From Blattamonas nauphoetae (taxonomy: Eukaryota > Preaxostyla > Oxymonadida), in assembly GCA_033064195.1 (NCBI GenBank), contig JARBJD010000181.1, forward strand, positions 62,001 through 126,000: a stretch of DNA of 64,000 nt. The letters run 5' to 3'. Of this stretch, positions 11,829 to 23,216 are shown piece after piece (position 1 is the stretch's first letter; each line of letters starts with the position of its first letter). The notes under the pieces were generated by a model, which saw only the letters and a list, made by a program, of their open reading frames with translations, searched no databases and had not been told where the DNA came from. Made by a program: the position numbers and the translations under genes.

Positions 11829-13474
11829 TTCTTCAGAGTGTACAATTCACCTCTCTTTCCATTGCTGTGTTTGTTTAATTTGGTGAAATGAGTGCAATCA
11901 TCTTCATCAGAACCGGTCTCATTGAGACACAACGATTCGCCTGGATTTGAATCGATTGAAAGAATCTTTGTTTTTTTTTCACCAAGGAAACTATGAAGAA
12001 ATAACCTCTATCTCTCGTCTCCTATATTAAATTGACCAAATGAGTGCTGATGTCTATACCTGTCTGACATGACATGACAGACCTATTTTTCGCAAAATCG
12101 TTGACATGTCATGACATATAGGTTTTTAATTATGGGTCCGAGATCTTTTCACTTTTCCTTGAATAAGATGATAATCAAGTCAATTCGAAATCTACCAGAC
12201 ATTATTGTGACTTTAGTTCAGTTTGATGTGGCAAGTGTTGTAATTTACTGCCTTCTCGGTCCAATCATCACATTATTCAGTGAATCATGGGATGATCGTG
12301 AGCCACATGCTGAACAGGCTATTTCTGCTCTTCTATCGGATTTCTTCGATAATCCGTTGTCCATCAGTGCATTCTGATTAGGAACTTAACACAATCTCAT
12401 CCTGGTGGCGACAGCATTTTTCTTGATGACTTTCCGTGTCTTTACGACAAGATTGGAACGATTCTGTATGACTTTTACCTGTTCACAGCATCATTATGGT
12501 AGTTTTCCAGATTTTGGTCATCACACTCACACCGATCACAAGTCGTCTCCAAGTCATCTGAAAGCTGTCATCGACCTGCAAAGAACAGAACCACGAGACA
12601 CAAATTTGCTTTTTTCACAAATACACATCAAATCGACATCCTTCTTTTATACAAGCAGACCTAGATTTGTTCAATCCCCATTCCACATGTGCCTCTGTCA
12701 AAACATCATCCTCGATTCTTGAATTCGCTCGTTAATTCGTCTGAATGTTCATTCAACCGACATTCTCATGATCTGTATGCTCTCTTGACTACTTTTCTTC
12801 ATTATTTTCCCGTTGATCAGCCTGTTCTATCACAGAACAGCGAGTCTCTCTACATTGCCACAAAATCCGGTGATATCTGCAAGAGAAGAGGGATTCAAAC
12901 CATGTTCCTGCTTTTTCAGTGGTATATCGCATTCTTTCATCATTCATCTTGATTAGAGTGCACATCTCTCCTCCTCACCGTGTCAACGTTGATTTTCATT
13001 CAAATGGTTCAGTGAACCGACCTCGACTCTTCAATGATGAAAAAAGCGATAGTTGTGATCCAATCAAACCATCTCTCTTGTCTTTACAGTCTTGATCCGT
13101 CTGTCACACGATCCAATTACCAACCTTCTTTTTCGCATCATCTTTGAGATATATCTCAACAAACAGTCTTATTCTGTCTTTTTTGACATTGTATGTTCCA
13201 ATACAGGAATTTTAAAATCACATTTCATCATCCTTACATTGTTGTTTTGAATTTTTCATCAAGCACTACCGCATCAGTCTCTACCGGAATGGCTTTCCAA
13301 ATCGAAGGAAAATGAGATTTCAACATGTTTCAAACTACCTAGAGCACAATCCGAGAGCTTGACAAGATCATGTTGTGATCAAATCCCATAGACCGAAATT
13401 ATTGGCATTTTGACATCCCAAAAACCTCTGTCACACAGGTATATGATGTCAATTCATAATCTGAAGCGGCACGA
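11829..13474. other. Gene-poor stretch
   Basis: About 1.6 kb with only short open frames (12111-12377, 12405-12722, 12689-12952) that show no family motif I can name. It contains one imperfect hairpin at 12058-12123. Confidence 0.5.
12058..12123. repeat. Imperfect hairpin with CATGACATG arms
   Basis: Arms of 22 bases at 12058-12079 (ACCTGTCTGACATGACATGACA without its last two bases, times its partner) and 12102-12123, matching at about 18 positions when one is reverse-complemented, with a 22-base loop. It could be a small foldback element or a transcript structure. Confidence 0.45.
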
Positions 13475-13942
13475 GTGGACTTTCTGGGCCAAAGGTGATC
13501 GAGGTGTGTTGTGACATTGTAGTTCATCGAGGCTATTCTCTCGTAATAAATTGTCGAATATGGATGTGAACACGTTTTATTTTCAAAATGTTGAGAATAC
13601 TGTCGAGATCGTCTCAGAGAATGTCACGATCATTCGATCGTGTTTGATGAGGTCGATCGGCGAACTATATCACTTCATCTTTACGCTTTCTTGATTCATT
13701 TCAACTTTATGTCTCGTATTTTCTTACAATTTTTCAAAACATAGCGATTGATCATGATGTATCGTGAAGTGACAATCTACTGCAGTTCTCCCTTCAAGAC
13801 ACCAATTTTTTGGAAGTGAACGTGCGGCGCGTTTGGCCTAGCGGTAGCCAACCCCTCTGTCGACTGTTGTGCTCGGGGTTCGACTCCCGCCGAGCACAAC
13901 TTTTTTGCCACTACTTAGAGTTTTTTGGCCCAGAAAGTCCAC
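13475..13942. mobile_element. 468-bp unit bounded by 19-bp inverted repeats
   Basis: GTGGACTTTCTGGGCCAAA at 13475-13493 is the exact reverse complement of 13924-13942. The unit is AT-rich and carries a tRNA-like Pol III block near its right end. No convincing target-site duplication flanks it, and no transposase is present. It could be a non-autonomous TIR element or a chance foldback. Confidence 0.45.
13822..13906 (+). tRNA. tRNA-like Pol III unit (A box, B box, T6 terminator), cloverleaf unclear
   Basis: TGGCCTAGCGG (A box, near 13834) and GGTTCGACTCC (B box, near 13877) are at tRNA spacing and are followed by TTTTTT at 13901-13906. The 3' half forms an 11-bp perfect stem (GTTGTGCTCGG with CCGAGCACAAC) around the T-loop-like sequence. 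I could not fold a standard acceptor and anticodon arm, so the amino acid is not assigned. It may be a tRNA with an intron, a degenerate tRNA or the head of a SINE. Confidence 0.4.
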
Positions 13943-14028
13943 CCTTGCCTCTGAAGCTTTCTTTTTTTGAGTGATTATCGAATTGATCATAAAAAAGTTA
14001 TGGGGTGTTAAAATCGTGTTCGTTACTC

Positions 14029-14913
14029 ATGACAGAATCAGGCAAACCTGTTCTAGATCAAAAAGAGGCGCTTGGAATGTATAGTCGCTTCTCTTCTGAA
14101 TACGACATAGGCTCATTGAAGATAATGGTCCCAATAATCAACCATTTTCTTTCAATTATTCCGCCGCTTGACTCGTCTTCCACTATTCATGATAATGCAT
14201 GTGGGACTGGACTAGTCACTCAGACAATCATTGCCAACATGGAACTAGTGAAATCGCAGGACGATTCACCATCAAAATTAACTTTCCAATGTACAGACCT
14301 CTCACCGGATATGATCGACAAATTGTCGACAAAAATCCAGAAGTTTGGATGGACAAATGTCACAGCTACTGTTATGGATGCCTCGCAGCTCACCTTCGAT
14401 GACGAAACGTTCACACACACATTCACAAACTTCGGCATTTTCTTCCTTCCTGATCCCATTCCTGGAATTCGCCACATTTTCAGGACACTGAAACATGGTG
14501 GGATTAGTATTACTACGACGTGGGAAAGAGTCGGATATCTTCCTGCAATGCGGAAAGCAGATCAACTCACTCGACCAGATCTCCCATCAATCGCAGACAC
14601 TCTTGGCGACAAATGGACTCAAGAAAGTTATGTCCGGTCAGTGTTCGAGGAGGGTGGATTCTCTGGCTCTCAAGGAATCGTGACATTCGACAGATGTGAG
14701 ACCACACTTCAAGCAACGTCTTACGAAGGACACCCACTCACTTTTTGGACTCTGTACGGGTATTCGGTCAAGGGTTGGACGGAAGATGATAAAAAGAAAT
14801 GGTTGTCTATCTTTGTCGAAGAATTATCCAAATCGGACGATTGCTATGTGGATTCATCAGGAACCTGCCATGTGAGGATGTTTGCTCTGGTTTGCAAGGC
14901 GATAAAATTCTGA
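14029..14913 (+). CDS. Class I SAM-dependent methyltransferase
   Basis: A single open frame of 294 aa from ATG 14029 (MTESGKPVLDQKEALGMYSR); the upstream in-frame GTG was not preferred. Motif I is 'DNACGTGLVT' (SAM glycine loop), followed by 'CTDLSPDMID' (acidic ribose-binding loop) and 'MDASQLTFDDETFTHTFTNF' (motifs III/IV), as in UbiE/COQ5-like and fungal small-molecule methyltransferases. No membrane segment or targeting sequence is evident, so it is probably cytosolic; the substrate is unknown. It lies 91 bases upstream of the ATPase on the same strand. The nearest-family impression is fungal or bacterial, so lateral transfer is possible but untested. Confidence 0.8.
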   Translation: MTESGKPVLDQKEALGMYSRFSSEYDIGSLKIMVPIINHFLSIIPPLDSSSTIHDNACGTGLVTQTIIANMELVKSQDDSPSKLTFQCTDLSPDMIDKLSTKIQKFGWTNVTATVMDASQLTFDDETFTHTFTNFGIFFLPDPIPGIRHIFRTLKHGGISITTTWERVGYLPAMRKADQLTRPDLPSIADTLGDKWTQESYVRSVFEEGGFSGSQGIVTFDRCETTLQATSYEGHPLTFWTLYGYSVKGWTEDDKKKWLSIFVEELSKSDDCYVDSSGTCHVRMFALVCKAIKF

Positions 14914-15004
14914 TTTTCTTCATATTTCAGTTTCATTTCGGCGCTATAAATTCTTACGTCCTTTCAAATTGGAGAAACCTGTTTTACGAACCTTTCATTT
15001 TGGG

Positions 15005-18000
15005 ATGACCTTAGCCTCGACTTCTGAGATAGAATGGCATACTTTATCCATTGGAGATACGTGTAAAGTGCTACAGACAGACATTGAAGTTGGACTCTCG
15101 CAAGACGAGGCTCGAAAACGACTTCTTAGAGATGGTCAGAACAAACTTCCGACATCTCGAAGGACTCCTGCAATCATTCTCTTACTTCGTCAGTTTCACA
15201 ACTCTCTGATCTACTTGCTTCTTTTTGTTATGATATTTTGCTTCATCCTCCGTGATTGGGTGTGATTCGAGCTTTCATTTTCACATCTTGTTTAGATCGA
15301 GGGCATCGTGATAACATGTGTTATCCTCATCAATGCAGGTATAGGTTTCATTCAAGATTTCAAAACCGGGAAGGACAGTGAAGCACTCACCAAAATGCTC
15401 TCACAATCAGCTGTCGTCATCAGAGATGGAATCACAGACACTGTCCAGTCCACAGAGCTGGTTATAGGTGATATTGTCCAACTTCAGGGTGGAGACAAAA
15501 TCCCAGCCGATTGTAGATTGATTGAAGTCGCCAATTTTCACTCAGAAGAATCAGCTCTCACAGGAGAGACAACCTCGAACCCGAAGTCTATTTCTGTCAG
15601 TAAACTTCACTGCCCACTTGGAGAGCGCAAAAATATGGTATATTCTGGCACATATGCCTCACAAGGAACGGCACTAGCCATTGTTTGTGCAACAGGAACA
15701 AGCACACAAATTGGGAAGATTCACAGCATGGTTTCGTCAGTAAAGGAAGAAAAATCACCTCTGATAAAGCAAATCAACAAATTCAGCACCATTATAACCA
15801 TTCTGACCGTCTTTCTGATTGGCATCGCTTTCGCTGTTGTTTACTTCATGAATTTCAGACGAATTCAATGGCAAGAAGCCCTCATCTACGGAGCGTCCAT
15901 CGGAGTTGCTGCTATCCCTGAAGGTCTTCCTGCAATTATTTCCCTCACACTCGCAATTGGGATGCAACGACTGGCCAAAAAGAAAGCTCTCATGAAAACA
16001 ATGCATTCTGTCGAAACTTTAGGCGCTGTGTCTGTCATATGCTCAGACAAGACCGGAACATTGACTACAAATCAGATGACAGTGAAGGCTATTCTCACCG
16101 CACCTGCAAAATACCAAGTTAGTGGAACTGGGTATAATCCGGCGGACGGAGAGGTTATGGATGCTGATGGGGATCTAAGGCTGATTGAAGCTGCTCTAGT
16201 CTCGGAATTATCAGCGCAAAGGTCGAGAGGACCGAAGAAAGAGAGCCCGAAGATTGGATCAGTGGCGCCTGCAGGATTGGACGCTCCAACACAAAAGAAG
16301 CCTCTCATTCAAACAGAAGAGGTTCGAGCTGCTGTCGATACTCAACGAATCGCTGAAAAGAATGGCCAGCATCAACAAAATCAGGATCTCTCCATGAATG
16401 GTCTGACAGACACAGAATCCCCCACTTCCCAAAATTTCAATCACCCTTCCAACACTCACAAGCATATCCATCGAAACAACCCCAATGGACCCGCCATTTA
16501 TCATCACCCAGACCTGATCAAGGCCCTTTGCCGATGCAGTCTTCTCTGCAACGATTCGATATTGAAACAGGATGCTGTGGGACAATGGTCGATCCAAGGA
16601 GACACCACAGAAGGAGCTCTCATCCCTTTCTCCATCAAAGCCGGAGTATCTGCCGAGAATATCCAGAACTCATGCAATCGGATCGCGTTTATTCCCTTCG
16701 AGTCCGAATATGGGTTTATGGTCTCAACAAATCGATGTCCGAAAGATTCGTGTGATATTCTCTCTGAAGTGTCCGAAATAGGCGACACAAATGATTATAT
16801 CTTCCTTAAGGGTGCGCCGGAAAAGATCCTGTCCCTCTGCACCAAAGAAATGACAATCGACAATTCCAACCATCTCACAGCCCAACCTCTTCGTATTGAT
16901 TGGTGGAAGGAGGAAACTGAGAAAGTAGCAGCGATTGGTCTCCGCACAATCGCCCTCTGCCAACGCCTCGCTCCCACCGACCGATCCAATCAAGATAACT
17001 CCCTCCAAACCCAAATTTCATTCGACGAAGTGAACGAAGGAGGGTTCACACTGCTCGGCGTGGTTGGAATATTCGATCCTCCCCGAACGGAATCAAAACG
17101 GGCCATTGATCAATGCCGAAGTGCCAACATCAAAGTGGTGATGATAACAGGCGACCACGCAAAGACAGCTGCTGCCATTGGTGGCTTGTTGGGACTCGAT
17201 CCATCGACAGTGAAGACATCGCATGATTTGGCAAGGATGACCGACGCAGAATTGGATCTGTGTGTCGATGGATGCGAAATCTTTGCGAGAGCGACACCTG
17301 CTGACAAGCTCAGAATCGTCAAGTCGTTTCAGAGGACAAACCACATCGTGGCGATGACAGGAGACGGTGTGAACGACTCTCCCGCACTCAAACAAGCACA
17401 TGTCGGAATTGCGATGGGAATCAACGGCACAGAAGTGGCCAAGGAAGCCAGCAAGATGATTCTGTTGGACGACAACTTCGCAACCATCGTCACTGCAGTG
17501 AAACAGGGTCGCATTGTGTACAATTCACTCAAGCGATCCATTACTTACATCCTGCCAACAGGCTGTGCGGAAGTGCTGACATTGTTCGTCTCGTCGTTCA
17601 TCTCTCACGTTCCTCCGATCAACGCGCTGCAGATTTTGTGGGTGAACACAATCACGTCCATCACTCTCTCCTCTCTCATCCCGTTCCAACGAGGCGAACA
17701 CGATGTTCTCAACGTCCCGCCAAGAAACACAAAGAAAGGACTGCTCACAATCACAGTCCTCATCCGCACACTCCTCGCCGGGGGAACAATCGCGGCGTTC
17801 ATCATTTTCTACTTCTACCTCAACGTCGACCGACGAGACCCGGTCCCATCTGAAGTTCGGAGGTATTCAGCCACGTCAGTGAACATGATCGTCTTTGCCG
17901 AGATCTGCTTCCTGTACAACACTGTGTATTTGAAGGAGAGTTCTTTCACTCCTCGTGTGTTCGTTGACATTGGTCTTGTCTCAACTGTTGCCATCGTCGT

Positions 18001-18502
18001 CCTGCTTCTCTGTCAAGTCGGACTGACCTACATTCCCAGAGTCAACTCGATTTTTGGGATGGCGTGGATGAAATGGTATGACTGGCTGTTTGTGCTTCTC
18101 TGCGGTGTCTCCACATTCGTCGTGATTGAGATTGAGAAAGCTGTGCATCGATGTCGACACTGGACGAGAATGAGACACCTGAAACGAAGAGCCATCGCAT
18201 CACACACACCACACATCTTCATCCCGACACTGTCTTCCACATCTCGACCGCCGACCAGAACAACTTCTGCTGTTGAATCATTCTCTGATACGGACGACCT
18301 GATCACGACAGAGACGTGTTCGGATGTGGAGAGAGATGTGGGGTGTGATTTTGAGAAGAGACGAAGAGGGAGAAGTGGAGAGATTCGCGATGATCCTGCA
18401 GTTGGGATCGGTTTCGCGTCCTATCGAAACCATTCTGATCAAACGAGCAGTGGTGTCGTCACTCCATCCGTGACACGGTCAGCTGTTCATCCAGTTTCTT
18501 GA
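15005..18502 (+). CDS. P2-type cation-transporting ATPase, two exons
   Basis: Exons 15005-15259 and 15296-18502 (36-nt intron, phase 0) give 1153 aa. In order: an N-terminal cation-ATPase domain ('VGLSQDEARKRLLRDGQNKL'), TM1-2, the actuator motif 'LTGETTS', TM4 with 'IPEGLPAIISLTLAIG', the phosphorylation site 'CSDKTGTLTTNQM' (Asp near residue 336), a nucleotide-binding domain with 'LKGAPE', then 'MITGDHAKTAAAIG' and 'MTGDGVNDSPALKQA', and TM5-10 with 'ALQILWVNTITSITL'. The PEGLP loop with the WVNTITS helix resembles prokaryotic-type P2 pumps more than classical SERCA, so the ion (Ca2+, Na+ or other) is open. A low-complexity insertion of roughly 100 residues lies in the nucleotide-binding region (near 16200-16500), and the C-terminal tail is long and polar. 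Confidence 0.88.
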
Positions 18503-18696
18503 TGACAAACTTTTTATCATTGGTTATTCACAGTTTCTTGCATATTCTATAAGCCATTTCATCATCTTTCACAAATTAACATCCTTTTTTCGGTTGTGTA
18601 CAACTATATCCACCCTTCAATCCTCCATTTTTTCAAGAAACTGTGTTTGAAGTGGAGTGTAACTTTGTTTCTGGTTTGATCCTACAACGAATCTAA

Positions 18697-20884
18697 ATGC
18701 TTCCTGACCCAACATCAAACGACTTCGCATCTGCGTCCAGTCAACGGTCTCAATCGACTGATCTTGTATGAATGTGTTCACTTTCTTGCCTTCTCTGATA
18801 TTCTCGTCGACATTTCTTTTTTTTGTCACGTCTGCTCTTTCCAAGATATTCCCTTGTTGGATTCTTCATCACAATTCCAATGATTTCCGTTTTTCTATCT
18901 GCAGAATACATACTTTTTGGATGTTCTCAGTGCATATCGACGTGGAACAGAAAAGGAGAAAGTTTCGATCTTGACTGGTGTTCGAAATCGAATTGAAGAA
19001 GGTTTGAAACTCATCACCAATGTTCTTACTTTTTATTCGCTTTCTCTTCCTGATATCCATTCATCGTACTCCTGTTCTTCATCCCTAACATCGATCTTTC
19101 TCCATCATGTTTGGTGCCTGTTTCAGATGAAAACGAAAGCAGAATGAAGGAAGTGAGTGAGATGGGACTGCGCGTGGGCTTTGTGTCTGAACTGTGTCGG
19201 ACGCTTGTAAGCGAATGCTCGCTCTTCCTATTCGTGTGTCTCCAAGTCATCTCTCCATCCCTTCCTCTCCTTCTCCGATTCTGACCTTCCTTTATTTATG
19301 TCAGACCATGGCATCAACACTACTAACTCTTCTTCTAACGTGTTTGTCGTTCCCAAATCGAATGAGAATGAGTTCACTTCTTCCCTCTCTCCTCTCCCTC
19401 ACCCAAGTCTGCCACGCCCTTTTCACTCTACCGCTTCTCTCTTCTTTCTGTTTCCCTTCATCTTTCTGTCTTTCTTCATCAATTCCCTGTCTTCTCTTCT
19501 TCGCAGAACTCCGACCCAACCCTCTCCGTTCCTGCCACACACGCTGTCGGGTCTGTCTCTCTCCTCTCCATTTCTCATCCCTTTCTTCCCCCTCTGCCAT
19601 CTGTCTAGGCTTGTGTGTGGCTCGTGTCTGACGTGTGGGGATGTGGAGGGGGTGTTGAGTGGGGGAGTTGTGGAGCGAGTGTGCGAGTGGGCGAGTGGAG
19701 AGAGAGACGAAGAGGAAGTGGTTGGGCTGCTGGGAGTGCTGGACTCGCTATGTGTTGGTCTGAAGAAAGTGATTCGAGAAGAGAAGAGCAGAGGAAGGGA
19801 CGCGGCGGGGGGAGGGAAGGGGGAGAAGGGGGACGAGAAGTGGAGTGTGGTGTCACGCTGCTGGGCGGCGCTGGCTTTGGTTGAGAACACGCTGCTCGGA
19901 CTGTGCTGGTCGGAAGAGAGGGCGGAGGAGGAGGAAGAGCGGGTGGGAGTGCGGGGAATGGCAGGGGCGATGCTGGCTGTGCACTTTGCGCATGTGCTGC
20001 GGAGGACGAAGAGAGAGGTGGGAGTGATTGGGGTGGATGTGGGGAGAGTGAGGAGAGAGATGGAGGAGAGGGATCAGGAACGAGAAAAAGAGATCAAGAG
20101 ACAGGAAGAAGAGAGAAGGAAGGAATATGAAAGGATGATGGAAGAGGTGAAGAGAAACGAAGAAGAGAGAAAGGAGGAGAACAGGAAGGAACGAGAAGAG
20201 AGACGGAAAGAGCATGAAAGGACAATGGAAGAGCTGAGGCTACAAATGGAGAAGAACAAGCGATTCATTGAGATCGGAGCAGAGAGGGAGAGAGAGATCG
20301 AACGTCTCGAAGCAGAAATGAAGCGACAGAACAAGATGGGAGCAGCTGCGATCGAATGGTTCCCATCAAATGGTTACACACTCTCAGGCTCTGCCTTCAC
20401 ACGAACTGGCGGAAGCCATGCCACTCTTCTCTCGTCCAAGTTTGGGAAAGTTGTGGTTCGCTTCACATTCATCTTCAAACAAATCACATCCTGCACCATG
20501 ATCGGACTCGTCGGAAATCCTCAGCTTGACAAAGTGAAGAGTGGAACATATTTCGCATCTTTGCCAGACGGAGGGGGATGGGACATGTATCCAGGCTACC
20601 AACATCAGGAACACAAAGGAATAGAGTTAAACCGTGGATCAGCATGTGCATGTGGGAAGGCGGGTCAGCGAGTGGTGTTAGAGGCAGATGGACGAGATGG
20701 AAAGAGAACACTCCGACTGAGTCAGGATGGGCAGACTCAGCCTTCCTTCTTCTCCAACATTCATATCCCGTTCAGATTCGCCCTTATTATATACGGGTCG
20801 ACAAATGGGGTCTCAATTGAATCAGTCGAAGTGGTGAAGGAACCAACATTGGTTGGAGGAACAATGGAAGTGCGGATGGACTAG
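18697..20884 (+). CDS. Coiled-coil protein with SPRY-like C-terminal domain, six exons
   Basis: Exons 18697-18765, 18905-19001, 19127-19206, 19305-19406, 19507-19550 and 19609-20884 give 555 aa in one continuous frame; introns of 139, 125, 98, 100 and 58 nt are GT...AG. The N-terminal 250 residues are Leu-rich and helical, possibly armadillo-like ('LLGVLDSLCVGLKKVIREEK'). Residues of about 300-400 form a charged coiled coil (RREMEERDQEREKEIKRQ and repeats). The C-terminus ('EWFPSNGYTLSGSAFTRTGG', 'TMIGLVGNPQLDKVKSGTYF', 'IPFRFALIIYGSTNGVSIESVEVV') reads as a beta-sandwich of SPRY or similar type. A scaffold or ligase-adaptor role is possible but not shown. Exon 4 is the least certain. Confidence 0.65.
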
Positions 20885-21365
20885 CGACACTCACTCTTCT
20901 CCCCTCACATCCTTCGAAATGAAATCGTGTCATCCTGAGATCAACCAGACTCAATCAATACACATGAAATAGATCATTCTGGCCGATTGCCCTTCCTTCT
21001 CCGACATTTTATCGATTGTCTCTCTGTGCGGTGTCATCAGTGCCAGAAAAGAAAACACATAACTGGACTTGGAGCAACATGAACGAGAGACACTGTTTGA
21101 TTTGACGATGAGTCTCATGTCGAGCTTTCGAAGAAAGCGAAGAAATGATCCAACTGCAGACAACACAATGACAAAGAGAGAAGAGGAGATAACATCGAAG
21201 ATCAGATAGAATCAAATTAAATTCACAAATAGGAGATAAAATAGAAGGAAAAAGACAGACAGTGTTGGTATAGTCGTCGGATCAGAAATGTCGTGTTCGT
21301 CAGAGTGTATTTTATGAACTTGACGCGTGGAATCACTGTACTCTGAATAAAAAAGATGATATTAA
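20885..21365. other. Intergenic stretch between convergent genes
   Basis: About 480 bases between a plus-strand and a minus-strand gene. Short minus-strand frames (20951-21215) have no recognisable motif. Probably both 3' flanks. Confidence 0.5.
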
Positions 21366-22602
21366 TCACGAGAATGTACAAAATCCAGAAAGAAACCGTT
21401 CAGTGATCGTCTGAGTGCTGGTGGTCGATTTTCGTATGTTTCCCACATTATTGGATGCGCATTGATCGTGAATTGCGAGGAACTCCATCCCGATGAAGAT
21501 ATTGGGACGAGGTGGTGCGAACGGTGATTGGGAGTCTTTGGTGTTTTTCAAAGTATTGTCAACCAAAATATTGCACAACACTTTGATGAATCGATTCCTT
21601 CCTGTACTCATCTTCCCCGAAATGCACACACCGTTCCACTGTGTCACACATCCCTTCTGTCTTCAATTCTCTTTTCAGTCGTTTTCTGCGAGGAATATCT
21701 GCCGGTTTGTCATCCCAAGGATCTGGGGTGAGTCTCACAGAGAACAGATAGTCATCAACAGAGGTGTCAGTTTCGAGAAAAGACGTGGCATTTGAGAGAA
21801 TCAGAGGAATTCTCGAAGAGAGAACGAAATCCATTGCTTGTTGATGGTAGACGCTGACACCAAGGAAAGCAGTGTAACAATAGACGAATTCGGATAAAAC
21901 ATTTTGATCGTTGATTGAATACCTGTTCTGGGAGAGAAAATCGATGTATTGTGAGGATGGGACAGCAACTTTTTCAAAAATCATATCTCGGACAATCATC
22001 TTCACTACATCATCAGACAGGTTGAGTTTTCGGATCTGTGTGGAGAGATGGAGAGAAGTGCGAATGAGGGACAGGAGTCGAGTGTGATTGTCGATCCAAG
22101 AGGAGAGGGTGTGAGCGAATGGTTGGAAAATGTTCAGCATTCGAGGTATGATATTCAATAGAAGCAGGCTAAGTCCATTTTGTGGCATCGAAGTTCCTAT
22201 TGATGCAACGAGGACTTCGATACCCATTTCTGCAACGGATCGCATTGAACATGTGACAATGACCAGAACGCAATCTAAGAAGGAAGAGGCGGGGTCATCA
22301 TTGGATCCAAAAGTGTTGGAGAAAAGAGTAGATTTACTCGCTTCAAAGATTTCCTCTTGATAATGTTTGAGGAAATCCACCGCTTTTGCCTCAAGAATCT
22401 CATCAAATTGAAAGTTGGTCTTGATCATCCGGACGAGTGAGATGAAGACAGACGAGTAAACAAATGTCCTTCGTGGAGTTGTTGCTTCCCAAGAGAGGAA
22501 CGGATCAGAGGCTGTTATGGAAGAATAAAATGAAGATGTGAACAAGAATATGATACTAAGCTGATAATTATGTGAAGGCAACGTCATCCGGAAATCAGAC
22601 AT
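21366..22602 (-). CDS. Hypothetical family protein, helical-repeat-like, likely three exons
   Basis: Starts at ATG 22602 (MSDFRMTLPSHNYQL). A 45-nt GT...AG segment (22556-22512) keeps the frame open whether or not it is removed; its removal gives 'QLTSDPFLSW', closer to family members ('SPFLNW' in the gene at 63000). The body ('VFISLVRMIKTNFQFDEILEAKAVDFLKHYQ', 'IFEKVAVPSSQYIDFLSQNRYSI', 'LKTEGMCDTVERCV') matches the same lineage family as the 60-63 kb gene. The frame stops at 21559; alternatively a 28-nt intron (21563-21536) extends it to 21366 for a total of 387 aa. Helical and hydrophobic, possibly armadillo-like; no catalytic motif and no known function. Confidence 0.65.
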
Positions 22603-23216
22603 CAGGTTCGTAGTTGACACGAATTGATCCAACCCACAACCGATAAATTGTGTCGAAGTGGTATGGTATCAACCCTGAATTGGCTGATATTTTAAAAATG
22701 GAAATAAAAATAACGTGTTGCTCATGAAATGAATAATGTCAGAACTCTATCCAGTCTCTGAAATCCAAGAACGTCGATGTGATTTGAACATAAATTGTTT
22801 TGGCGATATGCAATGAGGTGATCTCATGAAACAGAAAAAGATGCATTAGTGGCGTAAAATACTGCCTTTTCAGAACTCAATCAGAAGTCTCTCTCACAAC
22901 AGAGGGAGTGATTCACATGAAACGTGACGAGAGAAACAGAAGTCAAAAACCACCAAATTGAATCAACAGTCTCTGCTCCAAATCCAAGAAAGATGACGTG
23001 GGGCATGAAAAGTGCGGAAAGAAACAGATCTGAGCACACACAACCGATTGAAGTCAAGTTCGTGTGGAGTCATCTCAGATTTCTGTCAACAAAGAATGTC
23101 TCGACATGACTCGATCCAGTGATGAAAACAAGATCTGAAAACAAGACCTTGAAACAAGATTCAGAGCAATGATGGTGATATGAATGCTCGAGCAAAGTGA
23201 TGGCTTCCGATGAGGT
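22603..23216. other. Intergenic stretch with a diverged repeat
   Basis: About 610 bases with no gene. The sequence near 22725-22790 (GCTCATGAAATGAATAATGT...) is a diverged direct copy of one near 34770-34840, so the giant gene lies between two related sequences. Confidence 0.4.

Noticed and set aside
13822-13906. Confident tRNA with an assigned amino acid
   Set aside because: A and B boxes and a terminator are present, but acceptor and anticodon arms do not pair in any register I tried by hand.
19194-19631. 145-codon frame over 19194-19631 as a separate gene
   Set aside because: It crosses inferred introns of the coiled-coil/SPRY-like gene; only 19305-19406 of it is used as an exon.
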